A DNA stretch of 64,000 nucleotides. Origin: CAXXIC01 sp049315325 (GTDB lineage Bacteria > Bacteroidota > Bacteroidia > Bacteroidales > UBA7332). A program made the position numbers and the translations under genes. Positions 44,885 to 53,386 of the stretch are shown here, one piece after another. The stretch covers positions 3,748 through 67,747 of the forward strand of contig JBMOKJ010000014.1 in assembly GCA_049315325.1 (NCBI GenBank), given 5' to 3'. The notes under the pieces were generated by a model. It did no database searches. It worked only from the letters and a program-made list of their open reading frames with translations, and was not told the origin of the DNA. Positions within the stretch are counted from its first letter, which is position 1. Every line of letters starts with the position of its first letter.

Positions 44885-45071
44885 ATCTAAGATTGCAGTT
44901 ATCGGCAGTTTTTTACTCAAAACTACTACTGCAAAGGTATGAATTATTTTACGGGAATTCAAAAATTGCTTTTTCTTCGTTACGCTCAATCGATAAAATA
45001 CTCATTTACTTCAGTAAACTCCGCTTTTATATCAATACAAGCCTTGAAAAATCTAATTAATAAGAACTCTC

Positions 45072-45524
45072 TTAAAATGGCAAGTCGTCAGTTGGTGCAT
45101 TCTGCGAAAAATCGGCAGCAGATGCTTGAGATTGAGCCTGTGGAACAGCCGATTCGCTCGGTGGTGCAACGTGTTCACCGCCTTCGCGTTTGCCAAGAAG
45201 TTGCATGTTGTCCGCAAAAATTTCGGTTACATAGCGTTTTACGCCATTTTGGTCGTCGTAGTTACGTGTTCTGATTTTACCTTCCAGGTAAATTTGCGAT
45301 CCTTTGCGCACATATTTTTCGGCAATTTCTGCTAAACCGCGCCACATCACAATGTTGTGCCATTCTGTACGATCTGGAATCTCAACACCAGCAGATGTTT
45401 TGTACCCTCTCTCGGTTGTTGCCAACGAAAAAGTGGCTACTACGTTTCCTTTGTCTAAATACTTTACTTCTGGGTCTTTGCCCACATTTCCTACTAAGAT
45501 TACTTTGTTAACTGACATATGCAT
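45072..45524 (-). CDS. ssb: Single-stranded DNA-binding protein
   Basis: 150 residues: OB fold with NKVILVGNVGKDPEV, TEWHNIVMWRGLAE and KGSQIYLEGKIRTR, then a short Q/S/A-rich linker and the acidic tip DDLPF that recruits partner proteins. Two in-frame starts (45524 and 45518, MSVNKVIL); the second matches homologues better. A consensus promoter lies 21 nt upstream. Confidence 0.95.
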   Translation of the reverse strand: MHMSVNKVILVGNVGKDPEVKYLDKGNVVATFSLATTERGYKTSAGVEIPDRTEWHNIVMWRGLAEIAEKYVRKGSQIYLEGKIRTRNYDDQNGVKRYVTEIFADNMQLLGKREGGEHVAPPSESAVPQAQSQASAADFSQNAPTDDLPF

Positions 45525-45545
45525 TAAATTTAAAGATTACTTTTC

Positions 45546-45576
45546 CAAAGGTAAGTCTATTTTTTATTCAGCCAAA
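45546..45576 (-). promoter_or_regulatory. Consensus promoter of ssb
   Basis: Minus strand TTTG (45573-45576), 19 nt, TACCTTTG (45546-45553): a full match to the Bacteroidota consensus. Confidence 0.75.
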
Positions 45577-45760
45577 TAAATTAACAAAAAAAAATTATGT
45601 TTTTGGTAGTTTTTTTAAAGTCTTTATTGTAAAGTGCTATTTATCGGGTATTTACATCACAGCCTAATACCAACGATTATAGCAAAATTATCTGTATTTG
45701 TGTAGATATCAAAGGAACGCAAATCCATTTTATACCAGAATTGAATATTAAAGCGCAGCA

Positions 45761-45792
45761 ATTGCAACCAAACGATTAATTTTTTACCTTTG
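45761..45792 (+). promoter_or_regulatory. Promoter of the TlpA-like gene
   Basis: ATTG (45761-45764), 20 nt, TACCTTTG (45785-45792). The transcript should start near 45799, just before the start codon. Confidence 0.6.
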
Positions 45793-45807
45793 TCTCTTGT
45801 TTAAATA

Positions 45808-46914
45808 ATGATAGATATGCGTAATAATTTGATGTTTTTGCTGTTGGGCACTCTTTGCTCATGCGGCAGTATGACCAACTATACCATCGATGGGGTTGTG
45901 TCGAACGAAAAACTGGAAGGAAAGACAGTTTACTTATGTAAGTACATTGGACGAGAACTTACTAATCTCGATAGTACAAAAGTAGTAGATGGTAAATTCC
46001 AATTCGATGGAACACAGGATACTGCCGCTTTGCGTGTGTTGCGCATTGACGACGAAAATGTAAATAAACTGTCTTTTATTCTCGAGAATGGCGATGTGTA
46101 TGCCACATTAGATTCGCTTTCTTCTGCAGAAGGAACTCCTCTCAACGATACTTTGGTTGTCTACAAAAAAGCAATAACTCCTTTCGAGACAGAAATGGAA
46201 AACTTGACAACCAAAGCTGATCAATTGATCCAAAAAGGTTTGATGAACGACTCTGTGGATGCTGCTTTGGCCAAAACGTATGCTGAAATAGAGAAACAAA
46301 TGGAATCGGTTTCTGTACATTTTATCGAAAGAAATCTAGATAATGTGGCAGGTGCTTATATTTTCTGGCAAAATAGAGGTACTTTCACTCCCGATTTGCA
46401 ACAAACACTTTTAAATAAAGCAGGTGAGAAATTCAAAGCCGATCAATTTGTTCAAATCATTGTAAAACGTCTTTCCGAGATGAAGAATGTGGTTGTGGGT
46501 AAGCATTTTGTTGATTTAACCATGCAGACACCTGAAGGCAAAACCATTTCGCTATCCGATTTCGCTGGAAAAGGGAACGTTGTGCTAATCGATTTCTGGG
46601 CATCGTGGTGTGGGCCGTGCCGCCAATCGATTCCGAATTTAATCAAGGTCTATTCGAAATACAAATCTCGTGGTTTTGAAATCGTTGGTGTTTCGTTCGA
46701 TAAAACAAAAGTTGATTGGCTTAAAGGAATAAAAGATCTTGGCATAGTATGGCCACAAATGTCTGACTTGAGTTATTGGAGTTCGAAAGGCGCATCGAAA
46801 TATGCCGTTCGCTCCATTCCACACACTGTTTTACTTGATAAAAATGGAACAATTGTAGCCAATGATTTAGAGGGCAAGGAGTTGGAAACCAAATTAGATG
46901 AATTATTGAAATAA
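45808..46914 (+). CDS. TlpA-family thioredoxin-like lipoprotein (DUF4369)
   Basis: 368 residues with a lipoprotein signal (LMFLLLGTLCSC). Residues about 25-120 form a DUF4369 domain; the C-terminal third is an AhpC-TSA/redoxin domain with the active site WASWCGPCRQS (about residue 265-275) and the cis-Pro loop RSIPHTVLLD. Such proteins act as extracytoplasmic thiol reductases. Starts at 45808 or 45817 (MRNNLMFLLLG, giving a cleaner signal peptide). The PH-domain gene follows after 24 nt. Confidence 0.92.
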   Translation: MIDMRNNLMFLLLGTLCSCGSMTNYTIDGVVSNEKLEGKTVYLCKYIGRELTNLDSTKVVDGKFQFDGTQDTAALRVLRIDDENVNKLSFILENGDVYATLDSLSSAEGTPLNDTLVVYKKAITPFETEMENLTTKADQLIQKGLMNDSVDAALAKTYAEIEKQMESVSVHFIERNLDNVAGAYIFWQNRGTFTPDLQQTLLNKAGEKFKADQFVQIIVKRLSEMKNVVVGKHFVDLTMQTPEGKTISLSDFAGKGNVVLIDFWASWCGPCRQSIPNLIKVYSKYKSRGFEIVGVSFDKTKVDWLKGIKDLGIVWPQMSDLSYWSSKGASKYAVRSIPHTVLLDKNGTIVANDLEGKELETKLDELLK

Positions 46915-46938
46915 TCATTTCGCAAAAACCTTTAAGCT

Positions 46939-47385
46939 ATGAGATTCAAATGCGTTTGGAGTAAATTGGTCACGATGGTGACAATTGCCGTTTTGGCATT
47001 GGTGGTTTTCGTCTTTTATAAATTCGGTACGTCAAGTTCTATTTTCTTCTCAATCTCATTTGTAGTGTTGCTGGGTGTTTTTGCTTATATGCCGATTTAT
47101 ATCGAGGTGACACAGGATGCCTTGATTGTGAAGCGCGTTTTGGGGTCGTTGGTGATTCCACGCAAAGATATTGAATCGATTGGCTTATGTCCTTCACAAT
47201 TTGGATTTCGCAAATTTGGAAGCGGAGGATTGTTTGGCTACATTGGTTGGTTTTGGAACCGCGATATTGGCAACTATTTTTCGTATTCAACAGACGAGAC
47301 AAATCAAATTCTTATCGTAACTCCCACTCGAAAATATGTGATTAGTTGTGAAAATAGGGAAGAGTTGCTGCGGAGATTCGTTTAA
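46939..47385 (+). CDS. PH-domain membrane protein
   Basis: 148 residues: two N-terminal membrane helices (MVTIAVLALVVFVFYKF and FFSISFVVLLGVFAYM), then a bacterial PH-like domain (LVIPRKDIESIGLCPS, RKFGSGGLFGYIGWF, LIVTPTRKYVISCENR). Function unknown. Likely the second gene of the TlpA transcript. Its stop is one base from the stop of the opposing YigZ gene. Confidence 0.8.
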   Translation: MRFKCVWSKLVTMVTIAVLALVVFVFYKFGTSSSIFFSISFVVLLGVFAYMPIYIEVTQDALIVKRVLGSLVIPRKDIESIGLCPSQFGFRKFGSGGLFGYIGWFWNRDIGNYFSYSTDETNQILIVTPTRKYVISCENREELLRRFV

Positions 47386-47386
47386 T

Positions 47387-47983
47387 TTATTTTTGAAAGC
47401 GGAGTGATTCTACTTTAGATAAACGGCTGTTTAGTTTTTCGGCAGCCGACCTGCGTATGCGGAGTTTCATTTCGCAAGCTACATCGAACTGTTGGCTGAT
47501 TACTTCGGGATTTTCCTCTTTTACGATGCGCATCACATCGTTCATCATCGGATATTCAAATTGTATCACAAATTCATCATCAACAGTCTTTTCTATTATT
47601 TCATTTTCGTGAATTACCAAGCGCGCAGCTTCTTTGTAGGCTACCGTCAATCCGCCTGTGCCTAGCTTTATTCCACCAAAGTAGCGCACTACCACAATAA
47701 GTATATCCGTTAATTCAAAAGAGTTGATTTGCCCTAAAATAGGTTTTCCTGCTGTGCCCGATGGTTCTCCGTTGTCGTTTGCTCGAAATTCCTTCCGCTC
47801 GTGCCCTAGCATGTAGGCATAGCAAACGTGTCGTGCATCGTAATACTCCTTTTGCAGTCGTTCAACGTGGCTTTTCACCTCTTCTACACTTCTCACCGGA
47901 AATGCAAAAGCGATAAACCGACTCATCTTCTCTTTGTGTAGGGCTTCTGAGTTCTGCGCAATGGTTTTGAAGGTATCTTCCAT
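47387..47983 (-). CDS. YigZ/IMPACT-family protein (UPF0029)
   Basis: 198 residues. The IMPACT signature DNGEPSGTAGKPIL and VVRYFGGIKLGTGGL are intact, followed by a C-terminal ferredoxin-like half. In eukaryotes the relative IMPACT regulates GCN2; the bacterial role is not established. Follows the outer-membrane protein gene behind a hairpin. Confidence 0.92.
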   Translation of the reverse strand: MEDTFKTIAQNSEALHKEKMSRFIAFAFPVRSVEEVKSHVERLQKEYYDARHVCYAYMLGHERKEFRANDNGEPSGTAGKPILGQINSFELTDILIVVVRYFGGIKLGTGGLTVAYKEAARLVIHENEIIEKTVDDEFVIQFEYPMMNDVMRIVKEENPEVISQQFDVACEMKLRIRRSAAEKLNSRLSKVESLRFQK

Positions 47984-47995
47984 TTGAATAAATAG

Positions 47996-48032
47996 AAGAC
48001 CGGATTAACCATCGTTTAGCTAATCCGGTCTT
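47996..48032 (-). terminator. Terminator of the outer-membrane protein gene
   Basis: AAGACCGGATTA/TAATCCGGTCTT stem (12 bp) around a 13-nt loop; 15 nt after the stop at 48048. The T run is weak. Confidence 0.6.
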
Positions 48033-48047
48033 ATTAAATGTGTTGCT

Positions 48048-48506
48048 TTAGAACATATATCTTACAGCAAGCGCCAAACTCGAGTTGTCGAATTGCGATG
48101 TGCCAAATGCAGGACGCAAATCAAGTGAAAATTGTACAGGAATGTCGAGGTGATATTGAATGCCTATACCACCGTTCAGATACAATTGAAAATCATTTCC
48201 GCTGTTTTTATAGTTGGCTTGTCCAAGACCACCACCCACACCGGCATACCAGTCGAGTGCTCCTTGTATTTCCCAAACCCATTGGTACAATCCAGTAATT
48301 TGCATCCGATTTAATGTGTTGTTTGAGGCAAACCCCAAATCAACTTCAAGTCGATTGTTGGCTTTCAATGCCTTTTGGTACGATATTTCGCTGCCCACCG
48401 CATCGCCACCACCGAAGCGAAGTCCGATTGCATTTTGTTTTGTTTGTCCGAATATCATTGATGAAAACATGACAATGAATAGAAGGATAAAATTTCGTTT
48501 TTTCAT
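48048..48506 (-). CDS. Small outer-membrane beta-barrel protein
   Basis: 152 residues with a signal peptide (FILLFIVMFSSMIFG) and alternating amphipathic strands typical of an 8-stranded barrel (GLRFGGGDAVGSEISYQ, LEVDLGFAS, WYAGVGGGLGQANY, LYLNGGIGIQYHL), ending in the outer-membrane pattern ALAVRYMF with terminal Phe. No specific function. Downstream of the sirtuin gene; TAATTTTG (48529-48536, minus) may be its promoter box. Confidence 0.8.
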   Translation of the reverse strand: MKKRNFILLFIVMFSSMIFGQTKQNAIGLRFGGGDAVGSEISYQKALKANNRLEVDLGFASNNTLNRMQITGLYQWVWEIQGALDWYAGVGGGLGQANYKNSGNDFQLYLNGGIGIQYHLDIPVQFSLDLRPAFGTSQFDNSSLALAVRYMF

Positions 48507-48553
48507 AGGTCTTTATTGTTTGTTTCTACAAAATTAAAAAAGATAGGGTCTAC

Positions 48554-49264
48554 TTAATTCGAATGCGACATTTTTTTATCCAATAACATCTTTTTTAACG
48601 CTTCAACGCCATCTGACGCGCCTTTTTGAATAACTACAAGGTTTGGCATGTGTTGGATTTTAACATCATTGGGGTCTATCAAATAGATTGGTGTGTTTGG
48701 TTTCACGAAATTGATTAATCCCGCAGCAGGATAAACGTTCATCGATGTACCGATGATAACGAATATGTCGGCTTGCTGAACGATTTTTTGTGCTTTTTCG
48801 ATGAATGGAACTGCCTCGCCAAACCAAACGATGTGTGGACGAAGTTGAAAGCCCTTTTCGTATTTATCGCCTATTGCAATTTCTATTCTCTCGGGTGTGA
48901 GCTCATAAACAAGTTCTTCGTGTCGTTCTGATCTAACCTTCATCAGTTCGCCGTGCAAGTGGAGCACATTTTTGCTGCCGGCTCGTTCGTGTAAGTTATC
49001 GACATTTTGTGTGATGATTTCAACATCAAACATCTGCTCTAATTCTGTTAATCCTATATGTCCTGCATTTGGCTGTACCTCGAATAGTTGCTTTCTACGG
49101 GCATTGTAGAAGTCGAGCACCAATTTCGGATTGCGTTCCCAACCCTCGGGTGTAGCGACATCTTCAATTCGGTATTTCTCCCATAAACCGCCCGAATCTC
49201 GAAAAGTAGATATTCCACTTTCGGCGCTCATTCCGGCACCCGACAGAACAACGATTTTAGTCAT
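48554..49264 (-). CDS. Sirtuin, class III-like protein deacylase lacking zinc cysteines
   Basis: 236 residues. NAD-binding GAGMSAESGISTFRD, TQNVDNLHERAG and catalytic His104 (LHLHGE) are present. Tyr53 and Arg56 in FYNARR match the YxxR pair that gives SIRT5/CobB-type enzymes preference for succinyl and malonyl lysine. The four Cys that bind zinc in most sirtuins are absent; the region after His104 has none. This short form is known in Bacteroidota. Predicted desuccinylase-type activity is inference. Confidence 0.92.
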   Translation of the reverse strand: MTKIVVLSGAGMSAESGISTFRDSGGLWEKYRIEDVATPEGWERNPKLVLDFYNARRKQLFEVQPNAGHIGLTELEQMFDVEIITQNVDNLHERAGSKNVLHLHGELMKVRSERHEELVYELTPERIEIAIGDKYEKGFQLRPHIVWFGEAVPFIEKAQKIVQQADIFVIIGTSMNVYPAAGLINFVKPNTPIYLIDPNDVKIQHMPNLVVIQKGASDGVEALKKMLLDKKMSHSN

Positions 49265-49320
49265 ATTTTTTTAAGTTAAAAGTCAAAATTTTACGAAAAT
49301 ACTAAATAATGCAAATATAT

Positions 49321-49351
49321 TCGTTCAATTCAATAATTAGTTTACTTTTGC
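49321..49351 (+). promoter_or_regulatory. Putative promoter of the FKBP cluster
   Basis: TTCG (49321-49324), 19 nt, TACTTTTG (49344-49351), 23 nt before the ATG of the first FKBP gene. Confidence 0.5.
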
Positions 49352-49374
49352 ATTCGCAATTATAAATCAAAACA

Positions 49375-49959
49375 ATGGATAAAGTAAGCTACGCCTTAGG
49401 TTTAAGTATGGGGCAAAACTTTCAAAGCAGTGGAATCAATGCTTTGAATGTCGATGATTTCAGTCGTGCTTTGAAAGCTGTATATGATGGTGTACAACCT
49501 GAAATCACGTATGATGAGGCAAAACAAGTAATCAATGCCTATTTTGAGCAAGTTCAAAACGAAGCTTTAGGCGCCAATAAAGCGATTGGAGAAGAGTTCT
49601 TACTCGAGAATGCAAAAAAAGAGGGTGTTATTACTCTTGCAAGTGGACTTCAGTACGAAGTTTTGACTGCAGGAACTGGTGTTAAACCAAAAGCTACCGA
49701 CAGTGTGAAATGCCATTATCACGGCACTTTGATTGATGGTCGTGTGTTCGATAGTTCAGTACAACGTGATCAACCTGCTACTTTTGGTGTAAATCAGGTG
49801 ATTCAAGGTTGGGTTGAGGCTCTTCAATTGATGCCTGTAGGTTCTAAATGGAGACTCTTCATACCTTCGCACTTAGCGTATGGAGAACGTGGGGCAGGAG
49901 AGATGATTGGTCCAAATACAGCTCTGATTTTTGATGTTGAATTGCTCGATATCGTATAA
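49375..49959 (+). CDS. FKBP-type peptidyl-prolyl isomerase (FklB-like), no signal peptide
   Basis: 194 residues: N-terminal helical dimerisation domain (VSYALGLSMGQNF) and C-terminal FKBP domain (SVKCHYHGTLIDGRVFDSS, QVIQGWVEALQLMPVGS, LAYGERGAG). No signal peptide, so cytoplasmic, unlike the two copies that follow. First of three tandem paralogues. Confidence 0.93.
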   Translation: MDKVSYALGLSMGQNFQSSGINALNVDDFSRALKAVYDGVQPEITYDEAKQVINAYFEQVQNEALGANKAIGEEFLLENAKKEGVITLASGLQYEVLTAGTGVKPKATDSVKCHYHGTLIDGRVFDSSVQRDQPATFGVNQVIQGWVEALQLMPVGSKWRLFIPSHLAYGERGAGEMIGPNTALIFDVELLDIV

Positions 49960-50087
49960 TTCGTATTTCTAAATAAACCCAATAAAAATAATTTTACATG
50001 AAACGAGCATTTATGCAAGATTCATCAAAGTTGATGAAAATTTGTGATGCGAGTTCCATGTCACAAACTAAAAACAATTAAATAAAC

Positions 50088-50903
50088 ATGAAACGTACAT
50101 TAATTATTGCAACCGCATTCAGTCTGATTTTTGTTTCGGCTGAGGCAAAGAATAAAAAAGAAGTGGCTGTCGTTACACCACCTGCTGCACCAGTATTTGT
50201 GAATAGCGTTGACTCAATGAGTTATGCGTTGGGTGTAAATGTTGGAACAGATTTTGCAAAAAACATTAAAAAAATCCCAGGAGGGAAATCCAATATCGAC
50301 CTATTGATTAAAGGATTTGCAACAGCGATGAAAGGCGATTCTGCTTTAATGTCTACAACATTAGCCAATGAGTATTTCAAAAATTACATGACTAAGGCTC
50401 AGGCAAAAGATACTGAACTGAAGAAAGCAGAAGGCGAAAAGTTCCTTACTGAAAATAAAACTAAGGCTGGTGTAATGACTACTGCAAGTGGCTTGCAATA
50501 TCAAATCTTGAAAGATGCTCAAGGTCCAAAACCAAAAGCAACAGATTCTGTAAAAGTACACTACAAAGGTACATTGGTTGATGGAACTCAATTCGATAGC
50601 TCATACGATCGTGGAGAACCGATTACTTTCCCTTTGAATCAGGTGATTCCTGGTTGGACTGAAGGTGTTCAGTTGATGTCAGTTGGTTCTAAATACAAAT
50701 TGTTTGTGCCATACAACCTTGGTTATGGCGAGCGAGGTGCAGGTGGTTCAATCCCAGGATTTGCTGCATTGATTTTCGAAGTTGAATTGTTGGCAATCAA
50801 ACCGACAATTGAAAAACCTGCAGAAAAAGCAACAGTTGCTCCAAAAGTTGACAAAAAGAAAGTAGCAGCTAAGCCTGCCTCTGCAAAGAGCTCAAAAAAA
50901 TAA
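50088..50903 (+). CDS. Periplasmic FKBP-type peptidyl-prolyl isomerase
   Basis: 271 residues with a signal peptide (LIIATAFSLIFVSAEA), the FkpA_N-like helical part (MSYALGVNVGTDFAKN) and an FKBP domain (VHYKGTLVDGTQFDSSYDRG, LGYGERGAGGS). The last 30 residues are a basic K/A/P-rich tail not shared by the neighbours, possibly for envelope or cell-wall contact. A dyad TTCATCAA-AG-TTGATGAA (50021-50038) lies upstream. Confidence 0.93.
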   Translation: MKRTLIIATAFSLIFVSAEAKNKKEVAVVTPPAAPVFVNSVDSMSYALGVNVGTDFAKNIKKIPGGKSNIDLLIKGFATAMKGDSALMSTTLANEYFKNYMTKAQAKDTELKKAEGEKFLTENKTKAGVMTTASGLQYQILKDAQGPKPKATDSVKVHYKGTLVDGTQFDSSYDRGEPITFPLNQVIPGWTEGVQLMSVGSKYKLFVPYNLGYGERGAGGSIPGFAALIFEVELLAIKPTIEKPAEKATVAPKVDKKKVAAKPASAKSSKK

Positions 50904-50945
50904 AATTATATTCAAATCAAATAATTAAAACAAAAAAACAATAAA

Positions 50946-51770
50946 ATGAAAAAGTTAGCTTATTTATTAGTTATTGCATTAGTTGCTGGATTGACATTCA
51001 GCTCTTGCAACAAAAAAAGCGTTTCTATGACATCTGAAACAGATTCATTGAGCTACGCTTTAGGCGTTAATTTGGGAAATATGTTCAAAGCAAACGCAGC
51101 TCAAATTCCTGGTGGCAAAAACAAAATCGACTCTGTAATCAAAGGTTTCAAAGCAGGTCTTGGCGAATCACAACAATCGTATGTGTTAGGTTTGTCTTAC
51201 GCTTCTAATCTCTCTTCTCAGTTCGACAAAATGACTGAAGGTGGAAAAGTGAACAAGGAATTGGTGATGAAAGCTTTTGAACAAGCATTGAAAGGTGACT
51301 CAACTGTTGCAATGAAAGCTGAAGTTGCTGATATGTACTTGAGAAGCTACCAACCAAAATCAAAAAAAGAGGCTGCTGGAAAAGCGAAAATTGCAAATGA
51401 GGCATTCCTTGCTGCAAATAAATCAAAAGAAGGCGTAGTTTCTACTGCAAGTGGTCTACAATACAAAGTGATTACTCAAGGTACAGGCGCTAAACCAGTT
51501 GCAACTGACAAAGTGAAAGTGAAATACCGTGGTACACTGATTGATGGTACTGAGTTCGACAAAAATGATGGTATCTCTTTCCCATTGAATGGAGTAATCA
51601 AAGGCTGGACAGAAGGTCTTCAATTGATGCCTGTAGGTTCAAAATATATGCTTTACGTTCCTTATTATTTAGGTTATGGTGAAGCAGGTAACCAAATGAT
51701 TAAACCTTTCTCTACATTGGTTTTCGAAGTTGAGTTGCTAGCAATCGAAAAAGCAGAAGCAGCTAAATAA
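50946..51770 (+). CDS. FKBP-type peptidyl-prolyl isomerase lipoprotein
   Basis: 274 residues with a lipoprotein signal (LVAGLTFSSCNKK), then the same helical and FKBP parts (LSYALGVNLGNMFKAN, VKYRGTLIDGTEFDKND, LGYGEAGNQMIKP). Has an extra helical insert (about 60-100) compared with the first two. Follows the second paralogue at 42 nt; strong terminator after it. The three copies cover cytoplasm, periplasm and membrane anchor. Confidence 0.93.
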   Translation: MKKLAYLLVIALVAGLTFSSCNKKSVSMTSETDSLSYALGVNLGNMFKANAAQIPGGKNKIDSVIKGFKAGLGESQQSYVLGLSYASNLSSQFDKMTEGGKVNKELVMKAFEQALKGDSTVAMKAEVADMYLRSYQPKSKKEAAGKAKIANEAFLAANKSKEGVVSTASGLQYKVITQGTGAKPVATDKVKVKYRGTLIDGTEFDKNDGISFPLNGVIKGWTEGLQLMPVGSKYMLYVPYYLGYGEAGNQMIKPFSTLVFEVELLAIEKAEAAK

Positions 51771-51795
51771 GAATATTCTCATTTAAACACAATAG

Positions 51796-51826
51796 AAAGC
51801 CCCGAAGTTTTGCTTTGGGGCTTTTT
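51796..51826 (+). terminator. Terminator of the FKBP cluster
   Basis: AAAGCCCC/GGGGCTTT stem followed by TTTTTG, 25 nt after the last FKBP stop. Confidence 0.88.
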
Positions 51827-51845
51827 GTTTAGCAATTTTGAACTT

Positions 51846-53288
51846 CTATTTCTCAATAATCAGTTTTGGTGTTAATCCAAGTTGCGAAGCGGTCTCGTAC
51901 ATCAGATTTAATGCAGCCTGACGTTCGTTAGGTATCACTCCATCGAGAATGGCATCTTTGACTGCCATCTTCAGCTTACCCACTTCGCGGCAAGGTGGCA
52001 AGGCGAATATTTCCATAATTTCTTCACCTGTGACTGGTGGATGCATATTACGTATGCGGTCTTTCTCTTCAATCTCTTTCATCTTTTGACGAACAAGTTC
52101 GAAGTTTTTAAGATATCGGCGAACGCGACTTGGGTTTTTCGAAGTGATATCGGCTTCGCACAGTATCATCAGATCTTCTACATCGTCGCCTGCATCGAAT
52201 ATCAACCGGCGAACGGCAGAATCGGTCACTTCGTCTTCGCTGAGCACGATGGGGCGCATGTGTAGTTCTACTAATTTCTGAACGTACTTCATTTTTTCGT
52301 TCATCGGCAACTTCATGTTCCTGAAGAGTTTCGGAATCATTTTCTGACCTATGAAATTGTGGTTGTGGAACGTCCATCCCAGTTGATCGTCCCAACGTTT
52401 TGTTACGGGTTTAGCAATGTCGTGCAGCAAGGCAGCCCAACGGAGCCAAAGGTTGTCGGTCACTTCCGATATATTATCCAACACCTTGAGTGTGTGGTAG
52501 AAATTATCTTTATGACCTCGACCTTCCACAGTTTCTACTCCTTTCAAGGCAATAAATTCAGGGAAAATGATCTCCAACAGCCCACATTTATCTAGAAGAA
52601 GAAATCCGATAGATGGCTTTTTCGAGAGCATAATTTTATTCAACTCGTCTGCAATCCGTTCTTTCGAAATAATATTGATGCGTTCCTTGTTTTGGCTGAT
52701 AGAGGCAAAAGTCTCCTCTTTGATGTGAAATTTCAGTTGCGCTGCAAAACGAATGGCTCGCATCATGCGCAAAGGATCGTCGCTAAATGTAATGTCTGGG
52801 TCAAGTGGTGTGTGAATCGTTTTACTCTCCATATCGCTCATTCCTCCAAATGGATCTACTAACTCACCAAATCGGTCTTTGTTGAGGCAAATGGCTAAGG
52901 CGTTGATTGTAAAATCGCGTCTATTTTGGTCGTCGCTCAATGTGCCGTCTTCGACTATTGGTTTGCGCGAATCGTGAGTATATGACTCTTTGCGTGCACC
53001 CACAAATTCGAGCTCAATGTCACCGTATTTCACTTGCGCTGTTCCAAAATTCTTATAAACAGCAAGCGAACTCCCTTTGCCGAACTTCTTAGCAACCAGT
53101 TCTGCAAGCGCAATTCCACTGCCAACTGTCACAATGTCAATATCTTTTGAATGGCGGTTAAGGAAAATATCTCGCACATATCCACCAATGACGTAGCACT
53201 CAGTTTGAAGTTCGTCAGCCGCTTCCGATACGATTGAAAAAGCCTTCGATTGAATATATTTTTGTAGTTCTTCGGTCGATTTGAGCAT
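51846..53288 (-). CDS. cca: CCA-adding enzyme / tRNA nucleotidyltransferase with HD domain
   Basis: 480 residues from ATG 53288. Nucleotidyltransferase head with GGYVRD and DIDIVT; RRDFTINAL; tRNA-binding middle (DPLRMMRAIRFAAQL); and a C-terminal HD domain (WAALLHDIAKP). It adds or repairs the CCA end of tRNAs. The open frame extends to a TTG at 53309, but that codon lies in the -7 box (TATTTTTG), so ATG 53288 is chosen. Confidence 0.94.
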   Translation of the reverse strand: MLKSTEELQKYIQSKAFSIVSEAADELQTECYVIGGYVRDIFLNRHSKDIDIVTVGSGIALAELVAKKFGKGSSLAVYKNFGTAQVKYGDIELEFVGARKESYTHDSRKPIVEDGTLSDDQNRRDFTINALAICLNKDRFGELVDPFGGMSDMESKTIHTPLDPDITFSDDPLRMMRAIRFAAQLKFHIKEETFASISQNKERINIISKERIADELNKIMLSKKPSIGFLLLDKCGLLEIIFPEFIALKGVETVEGRGHKDNFYHTLKVLDNISEVTDNLWLRWAALLHDIAKPVTKRWDDQLGWTFHNHNFIGQKMIPKLFRNMKLPMNEKMKYVQKLVELHMRPIVLSEDEVTDSAVRRLIFDAGDDVEDLMILCEADITSKNPSRVRRYLKNFELVRQKMKEIEEKDRIRNMHPPVTGEEIMEIFALPPCREVGKLKMAVKDAILDGVIPNERQAALNLMYETASQLGLTPKLIIEK

Positions 53289-53306
53289 GTTCGAAATTTT
53301 ATCGTG

Positions 53307-53314
53307 CAAAAATA
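53307..53314 (-). promoter_or_regulatory. -7 box of the CCA-adding enzyme gene
   Basis: TATTTTTG on the minus strand, 18 nt before ATG 53288. No clear -33 partner. Confidence 0.45.
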
Positions 53315-53358
53315 CAACAAATCTCGGGTAGTCTACCTCGGTTATCCTGAAATAGTTG

Positions 53359-53366
53359 TAAATTTG
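53359..53366 (+). promoter_or_regulatory. -7 box of the lipoprotein gene
   Basis: TAAATTTG, 20 nt before the ATG at 53387; divergent from the box at 53307-53314. Confidence 0.45.
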
Positions 53367-53386
53367 CGCGCTAAATCATTAACCTA

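Noticed and set aside
50041..50068. TTGTGA...TCACAA before the second FKBP gene as a CRP/FNR site
   Set aside because: The half-sites are 13 nt apart instead of the usual 4-6, so it does not fit a CRP/FNR site.
49998..50081. A 27-codon open frame (start MKRAF) between the first two FKBP genes
   Set aside because: Its start resembles the start of the next gene, suggesting a duplicated scrap; no conserved product, and it overlaps a dyad.
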